A DNA stretch of 35,843 nucleotides from Syntrophomonadaceae bacterium (GCA_012511795.1 JAAZFJ010000084.1:1-35843); one strand, 5' to 3'; shown: positions 1 to 6,709, counted from the stretch's first letter. The notes: generated by a model from the sequence alone, not told the origin. Numbers and translations: made by a program.

Positions 1-29
1 AATAACCCCGGGGTATAAGAAAGCTTATC

Positions 30-58
30 TTGACTAAAATAATCTGGTGATATACAAT
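30..58 (+). promoter_or_regulatory. Promoter of the host tRNA-Pro gene
   Basis: A -35 box TTGACT (30-35) and a -10 box TACAAT (53-58) are separated by exactly 17 nt, a near-consensus vegetative promoter. The tRNA begins 11 nt after the -10 box. This promoter belongs to the host and stays with the 5' half of the tRNA after integration. Confidence 0.85.
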
Positions 59-69
59 ATTCATTGCGT

Positions 70-147
70 CGGGGTGTAGCTCAGTTTGGTATGAGCGCTA
101 CGTTGGGGACGTAGAGGCCGCTGGTTCAAATCCAGTCACTCCGACCA
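70..147 (+). tRNA. tRNA-Pro (anticodon GGG), integration target
   Basis: A full cloverleaf can be drawn: acceptor stem CGGGGTG (70-76) with CACTCCG (137-143), discriminator A144 and encoded CCA (145-147). The anticodon stem is CTACG/CGTAG around loop TTGGGGA, giving anticodon GGG (105-107). The T-loop is TTCAAAT. The prophage enters through the 3' half, and everything from position 102 on may come from the phage. Its T-loop differs at one position from the displaced copy at attR (A128 versus G34198). Confidence 0.97.
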
Positions 148-148
148 T
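102..148. repeat. attL core (direct repeat with attR)
   Basis: These 47 bp run from the anticodon stem of tRNA-Pro to one base past the CCA and are repeated at 34172-34218 with a single A/G difference at 128/34198. The integrase gene lies just inside, ending at 174. This copy keeps the tRNA whole, so the phage carries a replacement 3' half. Confidence 0.95.
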
Positions 149-163
149 CTCCAAAGACCGAAA

Positions 164-192
164 AGGCGGGATTTCATCTTCCCGCCTCTTTT
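164..192. terminator. Bidirectional terminator of tRNA-Pro and integrase
   Basis: An 8-bp stem (164-171 with 180-187, AGGCGGGA/TCCCGCCT) with an 8-nt loop is followed on the plus strand by CTTTT and on the minus strand by TTTT. The integrase stop codon (174-176) sits in the loop. It lies on the phage side of the core, so the prophage supplies the host tRNA with a new terminator. The displaced host terminator is at 34237-34270. Confidence 0.8.
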
Positions 193-1484
193 GCTTTTCT
201 GACCATATTTTTTGGTTTGTTAGTAATTCTGTTAGTAATTGTGTACCGCTTTGGTTTTTTGAGCAGCGCATTTCCCATTTTAGCAGCTGCAGCTTTTTCC
301 CTTTCACGATCTGAATGCAGGTAAATGGTAGTCGTGGCAATGACGGAATGCCCCATATTATTACTTACAACTGATAAGTCTGTCCCCAAGGCTACTGCAG
401 AGGTTGCATAAGTGTGGCGTAAGCCGTGAACAGTTAGTTTTTCGAAACCATGCTTTTTCAGCAGTCGCTGCAGGTGCCGGTATAAATGATCTGGTGAATA
501 CCATCTGCCATCCGGCCAGCAAAACACCAAGTCTTCACCCTGGGGATCCTTCCTTGATTTAATTGCTACTACTTTTGAATCTGTTGGTTTTTCCGTAATC
601 CCTGTGAGCTTTTGTTTTTGCTCCCATTGCTGCTGTTTATGCTTTTTTAATATAGCGATCAACTCCGGGGGTAACTGCAGTTCCCGGTAGCCAGTGTCAG
701 TTTTAACCCGTTCAACAAGTTTGCATTCTCCCGATGTCTTACGGATCAACTGGCGCCTAACTATAACAGTGCCCTTTTTATTAAGGTCAAAATCCTTCCA
801 TTTCACCCCCAGCAGTTCGCCGCGCCGCAATCCTATCATTAAGTCAGTGACAATCGCCGGATACATATAGTCATCTTTAATAGCCTCAAGGAACGCTGCC
901 GCATCATCAACAGTCATATGCTTAATTTTTGGCTTTGGGATCTTAGGCAGGTTGATCAATTTCTTTGCGGCTGGATTGGAGATTATTAATTCTTGTTCTA
1001 CTGCTTTATCCAATGCCTGGCGCAATATTCCGTAGGAACGAGCTACTGTTTTAGGAGCGAGGCCGCCCTTTCCGTCCCTGCGGCCGCTTTTACTAAGTTT
1101 ATTAACCCATTGCTGCACATCCAGAGGTCTTAAGTCTGGGAGCAGAATACTACCTATATGAGGCTTGATCCTTAATTCAATTTCATTTTCATAGGATTCC
1201 CAGCCGGTTTCCTCAAGATCGGACACCTTATAATTATTCATCCAGAAATCCATCCATTCACTGACAGTCAGTTTATTCTTTTTGGGAAGAAAGCCGTTCT
1301 GGGTCAGTGTGGCCAGGGCTTCATCTTTTTTCCGGACAGCTTCCTCAGCATCCTTTGCAGTAAAATACCTGGGCTTTGTCTCTCCCCGAAAAGTGATCGC
1401 ATAGCACCAGCGGCCATCGCTGAGCTGGTACAATGATCCTTCGCCGTTAACCCGGCGGCCTCGGGACTTTTTCTTTCGCGGCAT
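174..1484 (-). CDS. int: Tyrosine-recombinase integrase
   Basis: This 436-residue integrase catalyses recombination between attP and the tRNA-Pro attB. Visible parts are an N-terminal arm-binding region (about 14-60), a core-binding SAM-like domain (about 70-175) and the catalytic domain with R220 (GLRRGEL), K261, H353-x-x-R356 (HGLRH), H379 (MGHS) and Tyr388 (TIYLH). I start at the ATG at 1484, preceded by GAGGTGAT; the frame is open further upstream without a better site. The C-terminal stretch ITNRITN is encoded by the tandem repeat at 219-241, which also looks like an arm-type site. The gene points into the tRNA, as is common for tRNA-integrating phages. Confidence 0.96.
   Translation of the reverse strand: MPRKKKSRGRRVNGEGSLYQLSDGRWCYAITFRGETKPRYFTAKDAEEAVRKKDEALATLTQNGFLPKKNKLTVSEWMDFWMNNYKVSDLEETGWESYENEIELRIKPHIGSILLPDLRPLDVQQWVNKLSKSGRRDGKGGLAPKTVARSYGILRQALDKAVEQELIISNPAAKKLINLPKIPKPKIKHMTVDDAAAFLEAIKDDYMYPAIVTDLMIGLRRGELLGVKWKDFDLNKKGTVIVRRQLIRKTSGECKLVERVKTDTGYRELQLPPELIAILKKHKQQQWEQKQKLTGITEKPTDSKVVAIKSRKDPQGEDLVFCWPDGRWYSPDHLYRHLQRLLKKHGFEKLTVHGLRHTYATSAVALGTDLSVVSNNMGHSVIATTTIYLHSDREREKAAAAKMGNALLKKPKRYTITNRITNKPKNMVRKAKEAGR
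219..241. repeat. Putative integrase arm-type sites, left arm
   Basis: Two copies of GTTAGTAATT occur here at a 12-bp step (219-229 and 231-241), inside the 3' end of the integrase gene and about 70 bp from the attL core. The same sequence occurs twice in tandem at 34015-34036 near attR, in the same orientation. Paired short repeats on both sides of a core are what arm-binding sites of tyrosine integrases look like. Binding itself is inferred. Confidence 0.7.
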
Positions 1485-1494
1485 AGATATCACC

Positions 1495-2277
1495 TCATTC
1501 CGATTCAAAAAAAATTGCAACTTTAACAACATATTTATCATCGTCATCTTCTTCCAAGAGCTCTATAAAAGCCGGGTGTTCATTTTCCAGATATTTTTCT
1601 GCCGATTTAGGGAAATAACCTATTTCACCACCGCATATAGCAACATACTTTTCTTTGTCATAGTCAAACTCATATTCAACTTCCTCTTCTTCATCACAGT
1701 AGGATAGTGTATCCTGCATGTCTTCTTTGCGATTGCCGGTTAATTTGAAAACTTTATAAGGTTCTCCAGACGAAATTAGCTTGCTATATTCACTTTGTTC
1801 TCTTTTCTCTTTATAAAAACCGATTGAAAATTGAACCGTATCAGTCGATTTATCAATATCAGAAATAAAAGATTGAATAGGATCGCCCCTTCTCAGAAAA
1901 TCGAGGACCATATCCTGCATACTGCCTCTATATAAATAGCCTATATTAGTATCACCGGTTTTTACTATAACAGCTTTGGGATCATAAGGATTTGAAGGCT
2001 CCGGTATAAAACAAATAGGCATATAGGGTTTAAGTTTATCGTAATCGGGCTTATTATCTCTGATTATACATACCTTTATATTTGCATAGTTATAAGCCAG
2101 AGGAAACCCGTTAAGCTCTTGCGGTAAAACTTTAGGTGTTACTTCAAGCAATTCTTCCCGTTCAGGCACTGGCGGTGCCTCAGTAACTTTGTTAATATCA
2201 GCAGCAGACACGTTCATTAGATTTTTACTGACCGGCTGGGATTGCGGGATGCCAAACAATAGTTTTATGAAACGCAT
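1495..2277 (-). CDS. HIRAN-domain protein
   Basis: A 260-residue protein. Residues about 90-118 contain the HIRAN signature (EPSNPYDPKAVIV, then a short turn and IGYLYRG). A weaker, similar half (KYVAICGGEIGYFPKS, about 208-226) suggests a second, degenerate copy, with an acidic linker between. HIRAN domains in other proteins bind DNA ends or damaged DNA; here the domain stands alone with no helicase or nuclease part. The start ATG at 2277 follows AGGGGGG. The gene lies between integrase and the repressor/protease pair on the same strand, so it is probably made in the lysogen. Its job is unknown; a repair or defence accessory role is possible. Confidence 0.75.
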   Translation of the reverse strand: MRFIKLLFGIPQSQPVSKNLMNVSAADINKVTEAPPVPEREELLEVTPKVLPQELNGFPLAYNYANIKVCIIRDNKPDYDKLKPYMPICFIPEPSNPYDPKAVIVKTGDTNIGYLYRGSMQDMVLDFLRRGDPIQSFISDIDKSTDTVQFSIGFYKEKREQSEYSKLISSGEPYKVFKLTGNRKEDMQDTLSYCDEEEEVEYEFDYDKEKYVAICGGEIGYFPKSAEKYLENEHPAFIELLEEDDDDKYVVKVAIFFESE

Positions 2278-2292
2278 TATAAACCCCCCTTT

Positions 2293-2505
2293 TTATTTCT
2301 CAATATCTTTTATATGTAATGCCTTTGAAAAATCGTTGCCTTCGATGTGTTCAAGTTCGTGTTGGAGCGTTTTGGTGTGTGATTCATGAGTAAATCGAGA
2401 GTTGAGATAAATGTTGTATTTTCCTTCTTCATCTTGAACGGTTAGTCCCCTGATAGTTGCCGGTAAGGCTACATATCTCAAAAAAATTTCATCAGGTTTA
2501 ATCAC
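2293..2505 (-). CDS. ImmA/IrrE-type metallopeptidase, short form
   Basis: A 70-residue protein with the zinc-peptidase motif H49-E-L-E-H53 near its C-terminus. In the ImmA/IrrE family such proteases cleave a partner Xre repressor to induce a mobile element. The partner is the adjacent upstream gene, whose 3' end overlaps this start by 8 nt, suggesting translational coupling. I chose the GTG at 2505, which follows AAGGAAGTGAT; the longer frame upstream lies inside the repressor gene. It is much shorter than typical ImmA proteins (about 120-170 residues) and lacks most of the region after HExxH, so it may be minimal or degenerate. Confidence 0.7.
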   Translation of the reverse strand: MIKPDEIFLRYVALPATIRGLTVQDEEGKYNIYLNSRFTHESHTKTLQHELEHIEGNDFSKALHIKDIEK

Positions 2506-2869
2506 TATCACTTCCTTTCTTTTTAAGTGCTTCGATGATAGTAATAGCTGTCTCAATATCTTGCTTCGTTGCTTTCCTGCCCACTTGGAACAGTGCTTTC
2601 ATTTCTGGCCGCTTATGCAGCTCTTCCAAAAATTCTAATGCTTCTTCATCATTTACATGCTGTTTAGTATCATCAGATGCTAAATTGTTGTCATTTAAGA
2701 GATAGTCAGTAGATACGCCGAAAAATTTTGCCAGAGATTTAAGTGTATCATTGTCAGGTTCACGCTCTCCGAGTTCCCATTGACTAATAGTATTCTGAGC
2801 AACACCTAATAACCCAGCTAATTCTCGCTGGGTTAGCTCTGCCTTTTTACGCAACTCTTTTAATCTCAC
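2498..2869 (-). CDS. Xre-family repressor (ImmR/CI-like)
   Basis: A 123-residue lysogeny repressor candidate. Residues 1-58 form a classic HTH_3 domain (LTQRELAGLLGVAQNTISQW), followed by an acidic linker and a helical C-terminal part, probably for dimerisation. The GTG start at 2869 follows AAGGGGGAG. It is divergent from the Cro-like gene at 3023, and three similar palindromes lie between them. Together with the overlapping HExxH protease downstream it forms a repressor/anti-repressor protease pair, suggesting induction by proteolysis rather than RecA-type self-cleavage. No LexA-like Ser/Lys peptidase domain is visible. Confidence 0.9.
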   Translation of the reverse strand: MRLKELRKKAELTQRELAGLLGVAQNTISQWELGEREPDNDTLKSLAKFFGVSTDYLLNDNNLASDDTKQHVNDEEALEFLEELHKRPEMKALFQVGRKATKQDIETAITIIEALKKKGSDSD

Positions 2870-2889
2870 TTTGACTCCCCCTTATTAAT

Positions 2890-2930
2890 CTATATATATC
2901 ACTTTAAGAGATAGAATTAAATACTTTCAA
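2890..2930 (-). promoter_or_regulatory. Candidate leftward lysogenic promoter
   Basis: On the minus strand an extended -10 (TGATATATA, 2901-2893) lies over operator O1, and a TTGAAA (2930-2925) could serve as -35 for an overlapping TAAAGT box. Neither pair is consensus, so the exact promoter is uncertain, but the repressor gene needs one here. Confidence 0.4.
2897..2913. promoter_or_regulatory. Operator-like palindrome O1
   Basis: A 17-bp imperfect palindrome, TATCAC-TTTAA-GAGATA, sits where the leftward promoter should be. Its half-sites match those of O2 and O3 (consensus TATCTC-N5-GAGATA), so it is a likely binding site for the Xre repressor and/or the Cro-like protein. Confidence 0.65.
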
Positions 2931-2935
2931 CAAAA

Positions 2936-2952
2936 TATCTCAAAATGAGTTG
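2936..2952. promoter_or_regulatory. Operator-like palindrome O2
   Basis: A 17-bp site, TATCTC-AAAAT-GAGTTG, ends inside the -35 box of the rightward promoter (2950-2955). It has the same 6-5-6 layout as O1 and O3. A protein bound here would cover the -35 region. Confidence 0.65.
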
Positions 2953-2978
2953 ACAAAATTTGTTTTACGATTTATTAT
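2950..2978 (+). promoter_or_regulatory. Rightward early promoter
   Basis: Consensus -35 TTGACA (2950-2955), a 17-nt spacer and -10 TATTAT (2973-2978). It reads toward the Cro-like gene at 3023 and probably the whole early operon. O2 overlaps its -35 box and O3 covers the expected transcription start. Confidence 0.85.
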
Positions 2979-2995
2979 TACCTCATATAGAGATA
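2979..2995. promoter_or_regulatory. Operator-like palindrome O3
   Basis: A 17-bp site, TACCTC-ATATA-GAGATA, begins directly after the -10 box of the rightward promoter. The half-sites fit the O1/O2 consensus with one change. Confidence 0.6.
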
Positions 2996-3022
2996 AATAT
3001 ACAAATTGAGGTGAGATATAAC

Positions 3023-3214
3023 ATGCAGGAACGCACTTGGCTAATCGAATTAAGAGATAAAAGGTCGCAATTAGAAATAGCTGAAGCTGCAGGAATAAGC
3101 CAAAACTTTTACAGCTGGATAGAAAAGGGTAAGCGGACACCAAGACCCGATGTGGCAAAAAAAATAGCTGTTGTTCTCAAGTTTGAATGGACAAGGTTTT
3201 ACGAAACTGCCTAA
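3023..3214 (+). CDS. Cro-like Xre-family regulator
   Basis: A 63-residue HTH protein (LEIAEAAGISQNFYSWIEKG, about 17-36), the first gene of the rightward operon. The ATG at 3023 follows GAGGTGAG; the frame is open upstream, but only this start has a ribosome site. Small size, divergence from the repressor and shared operators suggest a Cro-type role in shutting down repressor or early transcription. The usual initial Gln of the HTH (xQxExA) is replaced here. Confidence 0.8.
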   Translation: MQERTWLIELRDKRSQLEIAEAAGISQNFYSWIEKGKRTPRPDVAKKIAVVLKFEWTRFYETA

Positions 3215-3251
3215 AAAAGAGGGGAGGCACAAGGAAAGAAGGTGATTTTTG

Positions 3252-3458
3252 ATGCAAACTCCCTTAAACAAATCTGCTCAAGCTCCGCCTTTAGCTGTAG
3301 GCCTGTCAGAAGCAGCCAGGTTGCTGGGCATAAGCAAATCGTTAGCCTATAAACTGGCCGCTTCTGGTGAAATACCCACTATAGCTATGGGGGAACGCCG
3401 CAAAATCGTACCAATGGCGGCAATTGAGAAGTTAGTGGCTCAGTGGGACAGTCAATAA
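3252..3458 (+). CDS. Excisionase-family (MerR/HTH_17-like) DNA-binding protein
   Basis: A 68-residue protein with a winged-helix HTH_17 motif (LSEAARLLGISKSLAYKLAASG, about 18-39, then IPTIAMGERRKIVP). Such proteins act as excisionases or as small phage regulators. The ATG at 3252 is preceded by GAAGGTGAT. It is well separated from the integrase but early-expressed, which would suit a directionality factor. No experimental link can be read from the sequence. Confidence 0.75.
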   Translation: MQTPLNKSAQAPPLAVGLSEAARLLGISKSLAYKLAASGEIPTIAMGERRKIVPMAAIEKLVAQWDSQ

Positions 3459-3477
3459 ATTACGGGAGGTGAGATCG

Positions 3478-3657
3478 TTGACAATAGATGATTGTCTGAC
3501 ACTTTTGGAGATTGAGGACGGGCTGGGAGACTTATTTGAACAACTGAATTATCTGGAAGGTGCTAGTTATTTTCAGACAGTCAAAATTCGTCAGCTGCTG
3601 ATTATTGCTACAGAAGCTATCGAGAATGTGATCGTAAAGGAGGGGAGGTACATATGA
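3478..3657 (+). CDS. Small hypothetical protein
   Basis: A 59-residue acidic, helical protein with no recognised domain. I prefer the TTG at 3478, about 8 nt after GGGAGG; the in-frame GTG at 3469 overlaps that site. It overlaps the antirepressor gene by 4 nt (ATGA), so the two are probably coupled. Function unknown. Confidence 0.7.
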   Translation: MTIDDCLTLLEIEDGLGDLFEQLNYLEGASYFQTVKIRQLLIIATEAIENVIVKEGRYI

Positions 3658-4364
3658 ACGAGCTCATCAAGGTTACATACAACAATGATCGGCCGACTGT
3701 TTTAGGCAGAGATTTGCATTCATTTTTGGTGGTAGACACTGAATATAGGCATTGGTTTCCCAGAATGTGTGAATACGGCTTTACAGAAGGCGTAGACTTT
3801 CGGTCATTTTTGAACGAAAGTACCGGAGGCCGCCCTGCCCAGGATCACCAGCTCACTATCGACATGGCCAAAGAGATATCTATGCTGCAGCGGACCGAAA
3901 AGGGAAAGCTGGCTAGGCTGTATTTCATCGACCTTGAAAAGAAATGGAATAGCCCGGAGGCGGTCATGGCCAGGGCGCTGCAGATGGCGAATCGGAAAAT
4001 ATTAGATCTGCAGAACCGGATTGAGCTGGACAAGCCTAAGACTATTTTTGCTGATGCGGTTACCGCGTCAAAATCTAGCATTCTTATAGGGGATCTGGCA
4101 AAGATACTGAGGCAGAACGGATATGATATTGGTCAGAACAGGCTGTTTATGTATCTGCGCCAGAACGGGTATTTGATCAAGTCGGGTGCCAGCCGCAACA
4201 TGCCGACGCAAAGATCCATGGATATGAGTTTATTTGAAATCAAGGAAACGACATTGAGCAATCCGGACGGCAGTATCCGCATCACCAAGACACCGAAAGT
4301 GACCGGTAAGGGGCAGGTCTATTTTATCAATCATTTCCTGAGAATGGAGGTGGAGATCGGTTGA
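3654..4364 (+). CDS. Phage antirepressor (AntA/AntB N-terminus, KilAC C-terminus)
   Basis: A 236-residue protein. The N-terminal half (about 1-105: EYRHWFPRMCEYGFTEGVDF, then GGRPAQDHQLTIDMAKEISM) matches the AntA/AntB antirepressor domain. The C-terminal half (about 135-236: IGDLAKILRQNGYDIGQNRL, then LIKSGASRNMPTQRSM) matches the KilAC/ANT DNA-binding domain. Antirepressors of this type counteract the prophage repressor. The ATG at 3654 follows AAAGGAGGGGAGG and overlaps the preceding stop. Confidence 0.92.
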   Translation: MNELIKVTYNNDRPTVLGRDLHSFLVVDTEYRHWFPRMCEYGFTEGVDFRSFLNESTGGRPAQDHQLTIDMAKEISMLQRTEKGKLARLYFIDLEKKWNSPEAVMARALQMANRKILDLQNRIELDKPKTIFADAVTASKSSILIGDLAKILRQNGYDIGQNRLFMYLRQNGYLIKSGASRNMPTQRSMDMSLFEIKETTLSNPDGSIRITKTPKVTGKGQVYFINHFLRMEVEIG

Positions 4365-4474
4365 AGAAGAATCCAGGCCGTAAACAACGCCGGCAGTTGG
4401 CCAGAGCAAACAGGAGAGCCGCCGGTAAGAAAAGAGTGAAAGAAAGAGCTATAAAGAAAAGAAAGACCGCTTAA
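4361..4474 (+). CDS. Very small, highly basic protein
   Basis: A 37-residue ORF starting at TTG 4361 (overlapping the antirepressor stop as TTGA) with a strong GGAGGTGG site upstream. The product is almost half Lys/Arg (start MKKNPGRKQRRQLARANRRA). It resembles a nucleic-acid-binding peptide but matches no family I recognise. The stop lies in a short self-complementary stretch (GACCGCTTAAGCGGCC). Confidence 0.55.
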   Translation: MKKNPGRKQRRQLARANRRAAGKKRVKERAIKKRKTA

Positions 4475-4511
4475 GCGGCCAAATGGAAGTATTAATTAAT
4501 TATACATATTC

Positions 4512-4589
4512 GCTGCCCGGTGCGCAAGTGCCCCCTCCTCGGCGATATGCACGGCCGGGCGGCTCCCCCCTATATAAAGCGGAAAGGAG
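4512..4589 (+). promoter_or_regulatory. GC-rich foldable leader with anti-Shine-Dalgarno tract
   Basis: In an otherwise packed operon this 123-bp gap (4475-4597) contains a 9-bp stem: GCTGCCCGG (4512-4520) with CCGGGCGGC (4555-4563), one G-U. TGC/GCA can extend it. The loop carries CTCCT (4535-4539), complementary to AGGAG (4585-4589), the ribosome site of the gene at 4598. It may be a translational control element. On the minus strand the same DNA encodes a short peptide frame (HIAEEGALAHRAAN), which could be an alternative explanation. Confidence 0.45.
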
Positions 4590-4597
4590 CTAGCTAA

Positions 4598-4882
4598 ATG
4601 GAAGAGACGACTATATTAACTCCGGAACTTGTATCGGAGATTAAACAAATCAGCACAAGGCTTTTAGATTTATACAGACAGGGCATTATCAGGATTGACC
4701 CCCAAGAAGGCTCTGTGCTTGTTACAGAAGAGATTTTTGAGAAAAATTTCCCCGATGAATACATTGTGATGAGCCTTGATCATGTCAGTTTCCCCTATAA
4801 GAAATTTACGACCGTTGATGGCATTAAGTTTTTCGCCTATTACAGAGAGCTTCCTGGTCAAAAGGAGGATGCAAATGATTGA
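4598..4882 (+). CDS. Hypothetical early protein
   Basis: A 94-residue acidic protein with no domain I recognise. The ATG at 4598 follows GGAAAGGAG. It overlaps the next gene by 8 nt. Its ribosome site could pair with the CTCCT tract in the leader at 4535-4539. Confidence 0.7.
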   Translation: MEETTILTPELVSEIKQISTRLLDLYRQGIIRIDPQEGSVLVTEEIFEKNFPDEYIVMSLDHVSFPYKKFTTVDGIKFFAYYRELPGQKEDAND

Positions 4883-5117
4883 ACCGATAGAATGCGAAAT
4901 ACTCATTTCCTTAGATGAATTCCTTACATACCTTAAGGATAATGTTCGGTCCAGCTGTTTAGTTTTTGTTTTTCCTGATCAACTGCCTGTTGCAATCAAC
5001 TATAAAGATTTTTCCCATGTCAGAGACAGAAGTTGTTTCCTTTCGTTTAAAAACGATTTAAGGACTTGGGCAAAGGACACCTGGGAAGAGGGAACGATTG
5101 TTATTTTAGTACCGTAA
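4875..5117 (+). CDS. Hypothetical early protein
   Basis: An 80-residue protein of unknown function, rich in aromatic residues (FVFPDQLPVAINYKDF). I start at ATG 4875 after AAAGGAGG; the longer upstream frame overlaps the preceding gene in another frame and has no ribosome site. It is followed by the Lar-like gene after 12 nt. Confidence 0.65.
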   Translation: MIEPIECEILISLDEFLTYLKDNVRSSCLVFVFPDQLPVAINYKDFSHVRDRSCFLSFKNDLRTWAKDTWEEGTIVILVP

Positions 5118-5129
5118 GGAGGGGAGATA

Positions 5130-5708
5130 ATGGAGATTCTTAAACCCTGTCCGTTTTGCGGAGGAGAAGCCATGTTAACGGCGCGTGACGACGGAAGTGG
5201 CGGCATTTGGTGCACTAAGTGTGGTTTCACTCCACTTAATCACGCACATTACGGTGGGTGCAAAGGCAAGCAAGTTGCTATTGAAGAATGGAACCGCCGC
5301 CCCGTTGATTCCGAAAACGCCCAGCTTCGCAAGGAACTGGAGCGGTACCAAAAATGGGTAAATGATTTGCAATCTGGTATGTATGTGAACTGCGTTTACT
5401 GTGGACACAGATATGGGCCTAATGATAAAGTGCCCGCAAGCATGGCTGATGTCCTTAAAGAGCATATCGAAAAATGTCCGGAACATCCCATGTCAAAGCT
5501 ACGCGCTGAGCTAGAACAAGTTAAGGCAGAGCGGGATGCGGCGGTGGAGGATTTAAAAAGTGTTTGCGAAGGCATAAACTCTTGTGCCTTCTGCATACAT
5601 GATCTGCGTGGAACCGAGGAAAATTGGCCCACCGAACATTGCTCTCCCCAGTGGAGAGAGACAAAAGAATATTGCTGGCGATGGCGCGGATTGGAGGGGA
5701 GAGCATGA
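5130..5708 (+). CDS. Lar-like zinc-ribbon protein with extra Cys clusters
   Basis: A 192-residue protein. Residues 1-56 match the Lar (restriction alleviation) zinc ribbon: KPCPFCGGEA, CTKCG, then EEWNRRP. A second cluster at about 88-115 (CVYCG ... H ... C) resembles a zinc finger, and a third Cys-rich patch is at about 146-185 (CAFCIHD ... C). A coiled-coil stretch with heptads links them. Lar proteins are associated with protection from type I restriction, but many phage Lar-like ribbons have no tested function. The ATG at 5130 follows TAAGGAGGGGAG. Confidence 0.7.
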   Translation: MEILKPCPFCGGEAMLTARDDGSGGIWCTKCGFTPLNHAHYGGCKGKQVAIEEWNRRPVDSENAQLRKELERYQKWVNDLQSGMYVNCVYCGHRYGPNDKVPASMADVLKEHIEKCPEHPMSKLRAELEQVKAERDAAVEDLKSVCEGINSCAFCIHDLRGTEENWPTEHCSPQWRETKEYCWRWRGLEGRA

Positions 5709-6022
5709 ACACAGCATTCCACGATCCAGACCAGGTTAAAAGAGACTTTATAGCCCGAAAAAGAAGACAGCGCCGGCTGCAGCTCTTTGCACCCCAATCT
5801 TATTGGAACCGGTACCGGGCGGAAGAAATCGCCCGGGAGGAAGCACAGTTAAAGCGCATGGAGGCAGCCATGGACAGAATAGGAATTTTCACGGGCATCA
5901 TTTGTATCAGTTTATTTATAGCCATGCTTTGTTTTCATGAGCGGATCTTCTGGCTGCCGCCGCTGATCAGCATCGGTGCAGTTATCTGGTGGGTCGGATG
6001 GGGGAGACACCAGTATCAGTAA
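5705..6022 (+). CDS. Small two-TM membrane protein
   Basis: A 105-residue protein with a basic N-terminus (KRDFIARKRRQRRLQ) and two hydrophobic segments (about 59-77 GIFTGIICISLFIAMLC and about 82-99 WLPPLISIGAVIWWVG). It starts at ATG 5705 after GGAGGGGAG, overlapping the Lar-like stop. Unknown function; a membrane protein inside an early cluster could act in exclusion or host takeover. Confidence 0.65.
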   Translation: MNTAFHDPDQVKRDFIARKRRQRRLQLFAPQSYWNRYRAEEIAREEAQLKRMEAAMDRIGIFTGIICISLFIAMLCFHERIFWLPPLISIGAVIWWVGWGRHQYQ

Positions 6023-6046
6023 TCTTTGCCAGTGGTGGGACCGACT

Positions 6047-6094
6047 CTGACCGAGCATAGGTCAGGGGTAAGCGGGGGATCATTTCCCCCGGCT
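6047..6094 (+). promoter_or_regulatory. Two tandem RNA hairpins upstream of the ASCH gene
   Basis: The 99-bp gap before 6122 contains CTGACC/GGTCAG (6047-6052 with 6060-6065, 7-nt loop), then an AGC-GGGGGA/TCCCCC-GCT stem (6071-6079 with 6085-6094, one bulged G, 5-nt loop). Neither is followed by a T-run, so they look more like processing or translational elements than terminators. Confidence 0.45.
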
Positions 6095-6121
6095 GGCTCC
6101 AATTATGAGGGGAGGATAACT

Positions 6122-6709
6122 ATGAAAGCTATTACTACATGGCAACCGTGGGCATCATTACTCGCCCGTGGAGCCAAGAAATATGAGACTCGATCATGGG
6201 AGACAAAGTACAGAGGACCGATAGCGATACATGCGGCGCAAAAGCCTTTTAATACAGACTCTTACTTAGACAGGGAACTTTATCCTTTCGCAGATGCGCT
6301 TGGTTTACCTGATATATACAGCTTCAACAAATTGCCTTATGGAGCCGTTGTCGCAGTAGCAAATTTGGTAAACTGCCTTGAAATAACATACAGAGTAAAG
6401 ACGCATGGTGAAATGTTATCCGCAGCATTAGTGAACGGACAAATAATCGAGGGCAACGAACTTTATTTTGGCGATTTTACCCCCGGCCGTTTTGCTTGGG
6501 AATTTACCAATATGGCGATACTGGCGAAGCCGATACCCACTAAAGGGGCGCAGCAACTATGGAATTTTGATGAAGCTCCTTTTGAAATATCCATCGACCC
6601 TTATATTTGTGGCGACACCCGTATCTGGACACCAAAGGGGATCATATCAGGCCGCCAGATAGACCCGGGCAAAGAGGATGCGGTCAGAGGATTGGAGGTG
6701 GCTGTGTAA
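6122..6709 (+). CDS. ASCH-domain protein
   Basis: A 195-residue protein. The N-terminal half has the ASCH signature (TWQPWASLLARGAKKYETRSW, then YRGPIAIHAA), a PUA-like fold that binds nucleic acids and in some members hydrolyses modified cytidine. The second half (about 125-195) continues with FGDFTPGRFAWEF and a variable tail. The ATG at 6122 follows GGGGAGGATAACT. Its stop overlaps the start of the DUF5131 gene (TAATG), so the two are coupled and probably act together. Confidence 0.85.
   Translation: MKAITTWQPWASLLARGAKKYETRSWETKYRGPIAIHAAQKPFNTDSYLDRELYPFADALGLPDIYSFNKLPYGAVVAVANLVNCLEITYRVKTHGEMLSAALVNGQIIEGNELYFGDFTPGRFAWEFTNMAILAKPIPTKGAQQLWNFDEAPFEISIDPYICGDTRIWTPKGIISGRQIDPGKEDAVRGLEVAV

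Noticed and set aside
2293-2556. Longer 87-residue start for the ImmA-like protein
   Set aside because: The extra residues lie inside the repressor gene and lack a ribosome site. GTG 2505 has AAGGAAG at good spacing.
4475-4597. c4-type antisense RNA controlling the antirepressor
   Set aside because: c4 RNAs lie upstream of ant and pair with its leader. Here the element follows the antirepressor, and I found no complementarity to its start region.
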